Of a stretch of DNA of 64,000 nucleotides, positions 44,271 to 53,281 are shown piece after piece. Under the pieces are notes generated by a model, which searched no databases, had not been told where the DNA came from, and saw only the letters and a list, made by a program, of their open reading frames with translations. The DNA lies in assembly GCF_004078655.1 (NCBI RefSeq), contig NZ_RZNC01000001.1:186001-250000 (forward strand). The letters run 5' to 3'. Both the position numbers and the translations under genes were made by a program. How positions within the stretch are numbered: the first letter of the stretch is position 1; each line of letters opens with the position of its first letter. Source of the stretch: Labedella populi (GTDB lineage Bacteria; Actinomycetota; Actinomycetes; Actinomycetales; Microbacteriaceae).

Positions 44271-45008
44271 TCAGGGGGAACGCAGGCGGAGGCCGACGCT
44301 CGGCTCGATGGGTTGGCGCTGGCCGCCGGAGTGCACGAGATGGTCGCCGTCGACCGTGAGCTGGCTCCGATGGTGCCCGAGGGCGGCGATCACGGCGGGG
44401 CGGTGGCGCTCGAGGTCGAGCCAGTCGACGTCGGGACCGGGCACGGGTGAGAGCTCGGCGAACGGCACGGCCGCGTTCCGCGCGGCGCCCGACGCCGCCT
44501 CGTGCGTCCGTACGTGGTCCGGGTGGCCGTAGCCGCCGTCCGGTGCGTAACTGATGACGAGGTCGGGACCGAACGCCGACACGAGTGCAGCGACGTCATC
44601 GATCGTCTCGGCGAGAGCGGCGCGCGCGAAGGCATCGGCGTCGGCGTCGTCCGCGGGGCCCGCGAGTCCCGGACGAAGCCACACCATGCCCGAGTCGCGA
44701 TACCGCCGCGGCGGGAGGCCGACCGTTCGGGCAGGCGGCTCACCGAGCCAGTGGTGTTCGGTGACGCCGAGGACGTCGAGCGCACCGCGCAGTTCGATCT
44801 CGCGTGCGGCCGACAGCGCGGACTCGTCGAGTGCGGCGTCGAGCGTACCGGCGACGATCTCGCCTCGCTCCCCGCGCGTCGCGGTCAGCAGAACGACGGC
44901 GACGCCCCGCTCGACGAGTTCCGCGAGCAACCCGCCGGACGCGATCGTCTCGTCGTCGGGGTGCGCGTGCACGACGAGGACGCGCCGGGCGCCGTCGGGG
45001 ATGCTCAT
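44271..45008 (-). CDS. PIG-L family deacetylase, MshB-like
   Basis: A 245-residue zinc-dependent deacetylase. The AHPDDE motif (residues 15-20) and the later GHPDH provide the zinc ligands and catalytic acid. The RDSGM segment and overall length resemble MshB, which deacetylates GlcNAc-inositol in mycothiol synthesis. Its start overlaps the stop of the MshA-like glycosyltransferase by four bases, which strengthens the assignment. Other PIG-L substrates remain possible (mycothiol-S-conjugate amidase or unrelated sugars). Confidence 0.8.
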   Translation of the reverse strand: MSIPDGARRVLVVHAHPDDETIASGGLLAELVERGVAVVLLTATRGERGEIVAGTLDAALDESALSAAREIELRGALDVLGVTEHHWLGEPPARTVGLPPRRYRDSGMVWLRPGLAGPADDADADAFARAALAETIDDVAALVSAFGPDLVISYAPDGGYGHPDHVRTHEAASGAARNAAVPFAELSPVPGPDVDWLDLERHRPAVIAALGHHRSQLTVDGDHLVHSGGQRQPIEPSVGLRLRSP

Positions 45009-46198
45009 GGACGGCGTTCCTCGAACCGGGTGTCCACGAGCGCTCCGTAGCAGGCCGACAGGGCAACTGCGGACTGCGGCCAGGAGAGCGCCTCGGCGCG
45101 AGAGCGTCCCGCTCGGGCGAAGCGGGCGCCGAGCTCCGGGTCACGCAGCACCCGCTCGATGGCACGGCCCCAGTCGCCGGGGTCGCGGGAGTCGAGGACG
45201 ATGCCCGTCTCGCCGTCGACGACCGCTTCGCGGAGCCCTCCGGAGGCCGACGCGATGACCGGGACGCCGCTCGCCGACGCCTCGAGCGCGACGAGCCCGT
45301 ACGTCTCCGAGTGCGATGGGACGAGCACGAGCCGGGATTCGCGGAGCAGGGCGGCGAGATCCGGGCGCGACTGAGGGCCGATGAAGTGGACCTTCGCAGC
45401 GATGCCCCGCTCGTCCGCGAGGGTGCGGAGATCGTCGACGTAGCCGTCGAAGTCGGAAGAGGCTTCGCCGGCGACGATGAGATCGGGGCGGACGTCCGGG
45501 GAGACGGCCGCGACGGCCTCGATCGCGAGATCGAGTCCCTTGAGAGGCTGCAGCCGAGCGGCGGCGACGACGTATCCGCTGCCGCGCCGGCTTCCGGACC
45601 AGGGGTGGAACAGTTCGGCGTCGACGCCCGGCGGGACGATCACGATGCGCTTCGGATCCCCACCGAGTCGTACCGCGACGGTATGGGCCTCGGCCGCGCT
45701 GATGGCGACGACGGCGTCGGACGCGCGCGCGAGATGAGCTTCACCCTCGAGACGTCCGGGCGACTCCGGTCGTTCCCCCTCGGAGAGGGGCGTCGTCGCG
45801 TCGGCGGCGATGCTGTGGAAACTCTGCACATGAGGGACGCCGTGTTCCCCGGCGACGGGGAGCGCCGCCATGCCGGAGAACCAGTGGTGCGAGTGGAGGA
45901 CGTCGTAGGGGCCGAGCTCTCGCAGTCGTCTCGAGAACTCGGCGACGACGGACTCGTGCTCACCCTTCGCGAGCGGATGCGCCGGTCCGGCATCGAGGAA
46001 CCGGATTCGGAGCCGGGGACCGAGCGTGCGTGCCGCGTCCACGTCGGGGGACGAGCGCCGGGTGAGGATCTCGACGAAGTGACCGAGGGCCGCAAGCGCT
46101 CGCGCCTGATGCAGGACGACGACGTTCATCCCGCCGGCGTCGCCGGTTCCCGGGTCGTCCACGGGAGACGTGTGGAGACAGACGAGCGCGATGCGCAA
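45005..46198 (-). CDS. GT4 glycosyltransferase, MshA-like
   Basis: A 397-residue glycosyltransferase of GT-B fold. The N-terminus (MRIALVCLHTSP...PGTGDAGGMNV) closely follows MshA, which transfers GlcNAc to inositol-3-phosphate as the first step of mycothiol formation. Nucleotide-sugar binding is shown by SETYGLVALEASASGVPVIA near residue 290-310. DVLHSHHWFSG lies in the acceptor domain. It is cotranscribed with the MshB-like deacetylase by a four-base overlap. It may be a paralogue rather than the true MshA; the pairing favours mycothiol. Confidence 0.82.
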   Translation of the reverse strand: MRIALVCLHTSPVDDPGTGDAGGMNVVVLHQARALAALGHFVEILTRRSSPDVDAARTLGPRLRIRFLDAGPAHPLAKGEHESVVAEFSRRLRELGPYDVLHSHHWFSGMAALPVAGEHGVPHVQSFHSIAADATTPLSEGERPESPGRLEGEAHLARASDAVVAISAAEAHTVAVRLGGDPKRIVIVPPGVDAELFHPWSGSRRGSGYVVAAARLQPLKGLDLAIEAVAAVSPDVRPDLIVAGEASSDFDGYVDDLRTLADERGIAAKVHFIGPQSRPDLAALLRESRLVLVPSHSETYGLVALEASASGVPVIASASGGLREAVVDGETGIVLDSRDPGDWGRAIERVLRDPELGARFARAGRSRAEALSWPQSAVALSACYGALVDTRFEERRP

Positions 46199-46239
46199 GG
46201 GCGGCGACGCCGAGGGGGCGGCCGCCGTGATGCCGCTGG

Positions 46240-46485
46240 TCAGCGCCAGCGAGTGGTCATGAGGAAGCCGATGAAGGCGATCCCGAAGCCGATGAGGATG
46301 TTCCAGGAACCCGCCGTCGGGATGGGGAGGACACCGTTCGAGACGTAGAAGACGATGATCCAGAGCAGTCCGAGGAGCATGAAGCCGAACATGATCGGCT
46401 TGAACCAGACGGGGTTGGGTGCGTCACCGGAGGTACGCTGTGCCTCGCGGTCCGCGGAGGTCGAAGAGTTGTTCACGCGTGCCAT
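46240..46485 (-). CDS. crgA: Cell division protein CrgA
   Basis: An 81-residue membrane protein with a polar N-terminus, the NPVWFKPIMFGFMLLGL start of TM1, and a second segment WNILIGFGIAFIGFLM ending in TTRWR. This two-helix layout and the origin-proximal position identify CrgA, which organises FtsZ, FtsI and Wag31 at the division site in actinobacteria. It is divergent from the sortase gene with 79 bp between them. Confidence 0.93.
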   Translation of the reverse strand: MARVNNSSTSADREAQRTSGDAPNPVWFKPIMFGFMLLGLLWIIVFYVSNGVLPIPTAGSWNILIGFGIAFIGFLMTTRWR

Positions 46486-46564
46486 GCCGACATTCTAGCC
46501 GGGCGTTCCACCGGTTGCCGAGCGGAGCGGTCGACCGGTCACCGGGGATCGGTAGACTGCGGCC

Positions 46565-47332
46565 ATGGCCACCACGGGGGATCGGCGTTCCGCGCGTCGC
46601 GAGCGTGCGGCGAAGCGCCGCCGCATCACGGTGCTCGGCGTGTTCGGTGAACTGTCGATCACTGCCGGAGTGCTCATCTTCCTCTTCCTCTTCTGGCAGC
46701 TCTGGTTCAACGACCTCGTCGTCCGCGCCGAGCAGAACACGGCGGCGGAGGACTTCGCCCAGAGCCTCATCGAGGCCGCGGGCGAGGACCAGTCGCCCGC
46801 CCCGAGCGAGGAACCGGCGGACCCGGCCGCGCCGCCCGCGGGAACGACGGCCGGCGACGCCGAGGAGTTCGGCGTCCTCACGATTCCGCGTTTCGGCGAC
46901 GACTACCACGCGAAGATCGCCGGCGGCGTCACTCGGCCGCGCACGCTCAACCCCATCGGCATCGGCCACTACCTCACCACCCAGGCCCCCGGAGAGGTGG
47001 GGAACTTCGCGGTCGCCGGTCACCGCACCACGTACGGCAAGCCGCTCAACCAGATCGCGAACCTCCGCGTCGGCGATGCGATCGTCGTGCAGACCGCCGA
47101 GGGCTGGTACACCTACCGCTTCCGCACCCTCGAGTACGTCACCCCCTCGGCCTCGGACGTGCTCAATCCCGTCCCCCAAGCCGACGGCGTCGAGGCCACG
47201 GATCGCCTCATTACTCTCACGAGCTGCAGCCCGATGTACTCGGCGGCCGAGCGCATCATCGCGTACGGCGTCTTCGAGTCGTTCACGCCCATCACCGATG
47301 CCCCGCCGGCGTCGCTCGAACTCGGAGGGTGA
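46565..47332 (+). CDS. Class E sortase
   Basis: A 255-residue sortase with a basic cytoplasmic N-terminus, one transmembrane segment (about 22-46) and a Pro/Ala-rich linker (about 75-98). The catalytic domain has H153 (AGHRTTYG), C221 (LTSCSP) and R230 (SAAERI). The missing tyrosine in the TLTSC-S signature is typical of class E, which attaches LAXTG-type proteins to the wall. No sorted substrate lies nearby. A 52-residue membrane protein follows 6 bp later. Confidence 0.92.
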   Translation: MATTGDRRSARRERAAKRRRITVLGVFGELSITAGVLIFLFLFWQLWFNDLVVRAEQNTAAEDFAQSLIEAAGEDQSPAPSEEPADPAAPPAGTTAGDAEEFGVLTIPRFGDDYHAKIAGGVTRPRTLNPIGIGHYLTTQAPGEVGNFAVAGHRTTYGKPLNQIANLRVGDAIVVQTAEGWYTYRFRTLEYVTPSASDVLNPVPQADGVEATDRLITLTSCSPMYSAAERIIAYGVFESFTPITDAPPASLELGG

Positions 47333-47338
47333 CGGATA

Positions 47339-47497
47339 ATGTATGGAGCACTCTGGCGGGCACTGCCCGGCCCCGTGTGGGTTCGACTCATCATCGTCCT
47401 CGTCCTCGTGGCGGCGGTGATCTACGCGCTCTTCACGTGGGTCTTCCCGCTGGTCCAGGAACTCGTCCCGGTCCCCGATGTGACCGTGGAGGAATAG
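47339..47497 (+). CDS. Small single-pass membrane protein next to sortase
   Basis: A 52-residue protein starting MYGALWRALPGPVWVR, with one transmembrane helix at about 16-38 and the ending PLVQELVPVPDVTVEE. A GGAGGG Shine-Dalgarno nine bases before the ATG, overlapping the sortase end, supports translation. Similar short proteins follow class E sortase genes in actinobacteria (recollection); the function is unknown. It is 26 bp upstream of the glutamine amidotransferase gene. Confidence 0.75.
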   Translation: MYGALWRALPGPVWVRLIIVLVLVAAVIYALFTWVFPLVQELVPVPDVTVEE

Positions 47498-47523
47498 CCG
47501 CACGACGAAGAAGGAGCACCGAC

Positions 47524-48159
47524 ATGACGCGAGTCCTCGTCGTCGACAACTACGACAGCTTCGTCTACACGCTGAACGGGTATCTCCGTCAGCTCGGCGC
47601 GGAGACCGAGGTCGTGCGGAACGACTCCTTCGCCGTGGAGGACGCGGCAGAGCGGATCGGCGAGTACGACGCCGTGCTCGTCTCGCCGGGACCTGGCAAG
47701 CCGTCGGAGGCCGGCGTCTCGATCCCCGTCGTGAACGCCGCGTTCGCCTCGGGGACTCCCCTCCTCGGCGTGTGCCTCGGCCACCAGGCGATCGCGGAGG
47801 CCTTCGGGGCCACCGTGACGAACGCCGAGGAGCTCATGCACGGCAAGACCTCGCAGGTCACTCACGACGACGACGCGTTCTACGACGGCGTTCCCCAGCC
47901 CTTCACGGCGACCCGCTACCACTCGCTCGCCGTCGTCGATGACACCGTGCCCGACGATCTCGTCGTGACGAGCCGCACGACCGGCGGGGTCATCATGGGG
48001 GTCCGGCACGCGGCGGCCCCGATCGTCGGCGTGCAGTTCCACCCCGAGAGCGTGCTCACCGAGGGCGGCTACCTCATGATCGGCAACTGGCTCGCCTCTG
48101 CCGGTCTGCCGGCGGCGAAAGACGCCGCGAAGACGCTGAGCCCGCTCGTCCGCCTCTGA
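47524..48159 (+). CDS. Glutamine amidotransferase of anthranilate/aminodeoxychorismate synthase (TrpG/PabA)
   Basis: A 211-residue class I glutamine amidotransferase that supplies ammonia to TrpE or PabB. The catalytic triad is C84 in GVCLGHQA, with H173 and E175 in FHPES. The start MTRVLVVDNYDSFVYTLNGY and the SPGPGKPSEAG oxyanion segment are typical. In actinobacteria this origin-proximal gene next to pknB is usually the PabA/TrpG dual-use subunit. The partner synthase is not in the window. It converges on pknB with 26 bp between the stops. Confidence 0.92.
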   Translation: MTRVLVVDNYDSFVYTLNGYLRQLGAETEVVRNDSFAVEDAAERIGEYDAVLVSPGPGKPSEAGVSIPVVNAAFASGTPLLGVCLGHQAIAEAFGATVTNAEELMHGKTSQVTHDDDAFYDGVPQPFTATRYHSLAVVDDTVPDDLVVTSRTTGGVIMGVRHAAAPIVGVQFHPESVLTEGGYLMIGNWLASAGLPAAKDAAKTLSPLVRL

Positions 48160-48185
48160 CGCGTCGCGATGGTGACCCGAGAGGG

Positions 48186-49955
48186 TCAGCCCTCGGGGTT
48201 CTCGTCCCCGCCGTCGGTGCCGCCACCGTCTCCGCCGTCGGGGCCGTCATCGGACGACCCCGTGCAGTACGTGAGTTCGATCGTCGACTTCTGATCCACC
48301 TCACCGGGGGCGAGGGATTGGGCCGTGATGATCTCACCAGGTTCGGCTGGACACGTGGGATCGGCGATCGGATCCACGGTGAGCCCGATGTCGGCGTCCT
48401 CGAGCAGCTGCCGGGCGACGCTCATCGTCTGGCCGGTGACGTCGGTGATGGTCACCTTGCCGTTCGAGAGCACGAGATCGACCGTCGTCCCCGTGTCGAC
48501 GTCCGTGCCGGACGCGGGTGACGCGCCCATGACGATCCCGGGGCCGATGCTCGGGGAGTTCTGGTCGGTGATCGAGCCGAGTTCGAGACCGGCTTCCTCG
48601 AGTGCCGCGGTCGCACCGCCCTGATCGAGCCCCGACAGGTCCGGCACCGTGACCTGCTCGGCCCCCGTGGAGACGTAGACGCGGATCGTGTCCTCGGGCG
48701 CCACGGTCGTCGTAGCGGGCGGATCCGTCCGGATGACGTGCCCCTCCTCGATGTCGCTCGACGCCTCGTCGAGTCGCGTCGGAACCAGATCGAGTCCAAC
48801 GAGGGTCTCTTGAGCCGACTCCCATGTGGTGTCCGACAGGTCCGGCACCTCGCGCGACGCCGCGGGGATCTCCGCCGACGGAGCGAGGCTCAGCACCCAC
48901 CAGACCACCGCGACCATCACGACGGCGACGACGAGCACGCCGGCCCAGATCCACACGACGGGAGGGCGGCGCTGGGTGCGCGTGACCGTATCGTCGCTCG
49001 TGAGCTGCCGCAGGGCGTGCGCCGTCTGCTCGCCCGGCGTCGGGGCGACGCCGAAGATCGCGGTGGCCTCGTCGTCGACGACGCGGCGCTTCGGGAGGTG
49101 TCCCGCCGCAGCGAGCTCCAGCTCCTCCATGAACTCCTGCGCCGTCTGGTACCGGTCGAAGCGGCCCTTGCCGAGCGCGCGGAGCACGACTTCGTCGAGG
49201 GCCGGCGACACGTCCGGGTTGACCGAGGACGGCCGGACGGGGGTCTCACTGACGTGCTGGTACGCCACTGAGACGGCGGTCTCGCCGCGGAAGGGCGTGC
49301 GGCCGGTGAGCATCTCGAAGAGGACGACGCCGGTCGAGTAGAGATCCGTACGTGCGTCGACCGTCTCGCCCTTCGCCTGTTCGGGCGAGAAGTAGGAGGC
49401 CGTGCCGAGGATGGCGGTGGTCTGAGCGACGGTGGACGAGGAGTCGCTCACGGCACGGGCGATGCCGAAGTCCATGACCTTGACCTTGTCGTCCGGCGTG
49501 ATCATGACGTTGCCGGGCTTGATGTCGCGGTGGACGACGCCCGCGCGGTGCGAGTACTCGAGCGCCGTGAGGATGCCGTCGGCGATGTCGGTGGCTTGCT
49601 TCGAGCCGAGGGGGCCCTCGGCGATCATGTCCTTGAGGAGGCGTCCCTCGACGTACTCCATGACGATGAACGGTTCGGTGACGACGTCGCCGTCTGCCCG
49701 GGTCACCATCTCCTCGCCGGCGTCGTAGACGCGGACGATCGTGGGATGGGCCATGCGTGAGGCGGCCTGCGCCTCCTGGCGGAAACGGGTGCGGAAGGCC
49801 GGGTCGGAGGCGAGTTGCGGCTTGAGGACCTTGATGGCGACGGTCCGACCGAGCTTCGTGTCCTCTCCGCGGTAAACGTTCGCCATGCCCCCGCGGCCGA
49901 TGACGTCGCCGACGAGATAGCGCCCCGCGAAAAGGCGTTGTCCGTCAGTCACCAC
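48186..49955 (-). CDS. pknB: PASTA-domain serine/threonine kinase PknB
   Basis: A 589-residue membrane kinase. The cytoplasmic kinase domain (about 10-275) has the glycine loop GRGGMANVY, K42, HRD at 142-144 and DFG at 162-164. A transmembrane helix lies at about 337-360. Three extracellular PASTA repeats (about 375-575) would sense muropeptides or lipid II. The final tail is Gly/Asp-rich. It is the last gene of the fhaA-fhaB-pstP-rodA-pbpA-pknA-pknB cluster and should control wall synthesis and division. Mycobacterial PknB has four PASTA repeats; three are visible here. GTG start at 49955 (an adjacent GTG is also possible). Confidence 0.94.
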   Translation of the reverse strand: MVTDGQRLFAGRYLVGDVIGRGGMANVYRGEDTKLGRTVAIKVLKPQLASDPAFRTRFRQEAQAASRMAHPTIVRVYDAGEEMVTRADGDVVTEPFIVMEYVEGRLLKDMIAEGPLGSKQATDIADGILTALEYSHRAGVVHRDIKPGNVMITPDDKVKVMDFGIARAVSDSSSTVAQTTAILGTASYFSPEQAKGETVDARTDLYSTGVVLFEMLTGRTPFRGETAVSVAYQHVSETPVRPSSVNPDVSPALDEVVLRALGKGRFDRYQTAQEFMEELELAAAGHLPKRRVVDDEATAIFGVAPTPGEQTAHALRQLTSDDTVTRTQRRPPVVWIWAGVLVVAVVMVAVVWWVLSLAPSAEIPAASREVPDLSDTTWESAQETLVGLDLVPTRLDEASSDIEEGHVIRTDPPATTTVAPEDTIRVYVSTGAEQVTVPDLSGLDQGGATAALEEAGLELGSITDQNSPSIGPGIVMGASPASGTDVDTGTTVDLVLSNGKVTITDVTGQTMSVARQLLEDADIGLTVDPIADPTCPAEPGEIITAQSLAPGEVDQKSTIELTYCTGSSDDGPDGGDGGGTDGGDENPEG

Positions 49956-50009
49956 TCATCTCCCTCATCGTGGGCGGTCGGCCGCCCGGTAAATCCTAAC
50001 CGAGGGGGA

Positions 50010-51827
50010 TCACCCCTCTTCGCCGCCGCCCTCGCCGCCGTTCCCGTTCCCGTTGCCGTTGCCGTTCCCGTTCCCGTTCCCGTTCCCGTTCCCGTTGCCC
50101 TCACCGTTGCCTTCGCCACCGGTGTCGGGCTGGACGACCGTCGCGGAGCTGGAGGGCGAGGAGGGCGACGTGGCGTTGCCGCACGTGACCGTGTAGCTGT
50201 AGATCACGCTCGTGGCGTCCGCGTTGATCGTGACGAGCGCCGAGTTGGTCGGCACGGTGTCATTCTCAGCCTCGACCGTTCCGCCTTGGATGTTCACGGT
50301 GTAGCCGACGACCTGGGTTCCCGACGGGCATCCCGAGTACGCGGACCACGTGAGCGTGTACGTCTCGCCGGCCTCGACCTCGCACGGGGTCGAGCAGTCG
50401 GCGATGGTCGGTGAGGCCGTCGGTGCGTTGACGGTCGGAAGCGGACCGTACACCGTGAGGGTGATGGTCGAGCCGGGCTCGACGTTCCCGCGCGGGCTCA
50501 CCGCCGAAACGGTGTCGACCTCGGCGGAGGTCGACGCAGCGCCGCCGACGGCGCGCTCCGGAACGAGACCGAGACGGGCGACCTCCGAGGATGCCTCGGC
50601 GTAGGAGAGCCCGATGAAGTCCGACTCGTTGATCGTCACCGTGTCCGGTTCGGTCTCGGTGGGCGTCGGAGTGTCCGTCGGCGTCGGTTCGGACGACGAG
50701 GCCGACGGCGTCGGGGTCGCAGCATCATCGTCGCTCGGCGCGATGAGCGGCCACAGCGAGGCGGCGAGCACGATGAGGAGGATGAGCACGAGGGCGACGA
50801 GCGGCCAGGTCCAGCGCGACCGCTTCTTCTTCTCGTCGTCCTGCTCTCCGTCCACGAGCGGGACGGGGGCCGTCGGCGTCGGTCCGCCGGCCCCGGTCAG
50901 GAGCATCGTGGCGTCGTCCGCCGGAGCGGCCGCTCCCATGAGCTTCGTCGAGGCCGTGATGTCGACGCCCTCGGCGATCGCGGGAACGGCGACTGTGGCC
51001 GTCGCGACGTCGCCGCGGCGGAGGGCCTGAGCGGCGCGCGAGACGTGGGCGGCCGACGCGGGTCGCTCCGCCGGGCTCTTCGCGATCATGCTGAAGACGA
51101 GGTTCCGCACGGGTTCCGGCACCGTGACGGGGAGCTCCGGCGGGGCCTCGTTGATCTGCGCCATCGCGATCGCGACTTGCGACTCGCCCGTGAAGGGGCG
51201 CTTGCCCGCGAGGCTCTCGTACGCGACGATGCCGAGCGAGTAGATGTCCGTGGTGGGGGAGGCGGGGTGACCCGACGCCTGCTCGGGCGACAGGTACTGC
51301 ACGGTCCCCATGACCTGACCCGTCGCGGTGAGCGGTACCTGGTCGGCGATCCGCGCGATGCCGAAGTCGGTGATCTTGACGCGCCCCTCGGGCGTGATGA
51401 GCAGGTTCCCCGGCTTGATGTCGCGGTGCACCAGGCCGGCTGCGTGCGCCGCCTGCAGGGCGAGCGCCGTCTGCGCCGTGATGTCGAGGACACGGTCGGT
51501 CGAGAGCACCTGCTCGCGTTCGAGGATCGTCGAGAGCGCTTCACCCGGCACGAGCTCCATGACGAGATAGGCGGAGCCGTTCTCCTCGCCGTAGTCGTAC
51601 ACGTTCGCGATGCCCTCGTGGTTCACGAGGGCGGCGTGACGCGCCTCTGCGCGGAAACGCTCGAGGAACCCCGGGTCCCCCATGTACTCGTCCTTGAGGA
51701 TCTTGATCGCGACGGTTCGGCCGATGACCTGGTCTGTCGCCTTCCAGACCTCGCCCATCCCTCCGATGGCGATACGCGACTCGAGCTCGTATCGACCTCC
51801 GAAGGTCACCCCTGACATGGGTCTCAT
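50010..51827 (-). CDS. pknA: Serine/threonine kinase PknA with extracellular Cys-containing domain and Gly-Asn tail
   Basis: A 605-residue kinase with K42, HRD (134-136) and DFG (154-156), a Thr/Ala-rich juxtamembrane region and a transmembrane helix at about 340-362. The extracellular part has a Ser/Thr/Pro stalk, one PASTA-like unit (about 397-462) and a second domain (about 465-565). The latter carries four cysteines (near 478, 482, 500, 549) and a beta-rich, Ig-like pattern. The protein ends in a roughly 35-residue Gly/Asn/Glu tail encoded by a hexanucleotide repeat. Mycobacterial PknA lacks such extracellular domains. ATGA overlap with pbpA. Confidence 0.9.
   Translation of the reverse strand: MRPMSGVTFGGRYELESRIAIGGMGEVWKATDQVIGRTVAIKILKDEYMGDPGFLERFRAEARHAALVNHEGIANVYDYGEENGSAYLVMELVPGEALSTILEREQVLSTDRVLDITAQTALALQAAHAAGLVHRDIKPGNLLITPEGRVKITDFGIARIADQVPLTATGQVMGTVQYLSPEQASGHPASPTTDIYSLGIVAYESLAGKRPFTGESQVAIAMAQINEAPPELPVTVPEPVRNLVFSMIAKSPAERPASAAHVSRAAQALRRGDVATATVAVPAIAEGVDITASTKLMGAAAPADDATMLLTGAGGPTPTAPVPLVDGEQDDEKKKRSRWTWPLVALVLILLIVLAASLWPLIAPSDDDAATPTPSASSSEPTPTDTPTPTETEPDTVTINESDFIGLSYAEASSEVARLGLVPERAVGGAASTSAEVDTVSAVSPRGNVEPGSTITLTVYGPLPTVNAPTASPTIADCSTPCEVEAGETYTLTWSAYSGCPSGTQVVGYTVNIQGGTVEAENDTVPTNSALVTINADATSVIYSYTVTCGNATSPSSPSSSATVVQPDTGGEGNGEGNGNGNGNGNGNGNGNGNGNGGEGGGEEG
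50041..50094. repeat. Hexanucleotide tandem repeat (TTCCCG/TTGCCG) x9 within pknA
   Basis: Nine consecutive 6-bp units encode the Gly-Asn repeat of the PknA C-terminus on the minus strand. Units 3 and 4 read TTGCCG; the rest are TTCCCG. Copy changes keep the frame and alter tail length only. Confidence 0.95.
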
Positions 51828-53281
51828 TCGTTCAGCACCGCCTCTAGTACCTTCTTCGCGACCGGAGCCGCCAACGCGTTTCCGCTTCCGTCTTGACCTC
51901 GTCCGCCACCGTCTTCGATGACCACCGCGACGGCGACCTGCGGGTCCTCCGCCGGGGCGAAACCCGTGAACCAGAGCGTGTAGGGGTCGCCGGAGCCGTT
52001 CTCGGCCGTGCCCGTCTTCCCGGCGACGCTGACCCCGTCTATTCTCGCATTGGTCGCAGCGCCGCTCGAGACGCTCGCGATCATCGCCTGGGTGATCGAC
52101 TCCGCCGTCTCCGGCGTCGACGTGGTGTCGAGCGCGCTCGGCTCGAAGCCCTGCAGCACCTCGAGATTGCGGCCCGTGACCTCGTCGACGAGGCCGGGAG
52201 TCATGAGCTCGCCGTCGTTCGCGATCCCCGCCGAGACCATCGCCATCTGCAGCGGAGTGGCGCGCACGTCCGACTGACCGAACGAGCTGAGGCCCGTCTG
52301 GGGCGTGTCGAGGACCTGCGGGTAGACGCTCGACTCGACCGAGAGCGGGATGGAGAGGCTCTCGTTGAAGCCGTAACGCTCCGCCGTCTCACGGATGACG
52401 TCGTCGCCGAGCCGCATGCCGAGCTCCGCGAACGGGATGTTGCAGCTGTAGCGGATGGCATCGGCGATCGACACGGTGTCCCCACCCCCGGCGCACTGGC
52501 CCCGCCCGGAGTTGAAGACAGGGGTGTTCGTGCCGGGAAGGGTGAGCGAGGCGGGGTTCGGCAGCTGCGTCTCCGGGGCGTAGTCGCCCGATTCGAACGC
52601 GGCCGTCGCGACGACGAGCTTGAACGTGGATCCGGGCGGATTGAGGTCACCCGCGATACCACGGTTGATGAGGGGGTCGCCGTCGTCCTCGAGGAGTGCG
52701 CTGTAGTTGTCGATGACCGTGGTCGAGTCGGTCCCGGCGAGGATGTTGGGGTCGTACGTCGGCTTCGACACCATGGCGAGGATGCGACCGGTGTCGGGCT
52801 CGATCGCGACGACCGATCCCGTCAGGTCTCCGAGGGCGTCGAACGCCGCGCGCTGCACCGCCGGATCGATGGTCACCTGGACGGCTGCGCCCTTCGGCGG
52901 CTGCCCGGAGATGATGCGGTTGATCTCGTCGAGGAACTGCAGGTCCGATGTTCCGCTCAGCAGATCGTTCATCGCACGCTCGACACCCGCGGAACCCTGC
53001 GTGGGGTTGAAGTAACCCGTCACCGCCGAGTACAGCTCCGCCTCGGGGTATTGGCGCTGGAACGCGAAGCGGTCGCCCGTCGCGACGGATCGGGCGATGA
53101 CCTCGCTGCCCGCGAGGATCGGCCCGCGCTCCGTGCGGTAGCTGTCGTAGAGCGTGCGGGAGTTGCGCGGGTCGGCGGCGAGCGAGTCGGCCTGGAAGAC
53201 CGTGATGACGCTCGTCGACATGAACAACGCGGCGAACATCGCGACGACCACGACGCTCACGCGCCTCAGTTCCTTCTTCAC
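51824..53281 (-). CDS. pbpA: Penicillin-binding protein PbpA (class B transpeptidase)
   Basis: A 485-residue division/elongation transpeptidase with a short cytoplasmic N-terminus, one membrane anchor (about 8-28) and a small linker domain. The transpeptidase domain has the nucleophile S218 in STFK, SCN at 279-281 and KTG at 422-424. It crosslinks peptidoglycan outside the membrane. A GTG start overlaps the rodA stop by four bases, and the stop overlaps the pknA start by four bases, so it is tightly coupled on both sides. Length matches M. tuberculosis PbpA (491). Confidence 0.94.
   Translation of the reverse strand: MKKELRRVSVVVVAMFAALFMSTSVITVFQADSLAADPRNSRTLYDSYRTERGPILAGSEVIARSVATGDRFAFQRQYPEAELYSAVTGYFNPTQGSAGVERAMNDLLSGTSDLQFLDEINRIISGQPPKGAAVQVTIDPAVQRAAFDALGDLTGSVVAIEPDTGRILAMVSKPTYDPNILAGTDSTTVIDNYSALLEDDGDPLINRGIAGDLNPPGSTFKLVVATAAFESGDYAPETQLPNPASLTLPGTNTPVFNSGRGQCAGGGDTVSIADAIRYSCNIPFAELGMRLGDDVIRETAERYGFNESLSIPLSVESSVYPQVLDTPQTGLSSFGQSDVRATPLQMAMVSAGIANDGELMTPGLVDEVTGRNLEVLQGFEPSALDTTSTPETAESITQAMIASVSSGAATNARIDGVSVAGKTGTAENGSGDPYTLWFTGFAPAEDPQVAVAVVIEDGGGRGQDGSGNALAAPVAKKVLEAVLNE

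Noticed and set aside
50041-50094. Possible CRISPR-like or other array
   Set aside because: It is a contiguous 6-bp microsatellite inside a kinase coding sequence with no spacers. I saw no CRISPR array or cas gene anywhere in the window.
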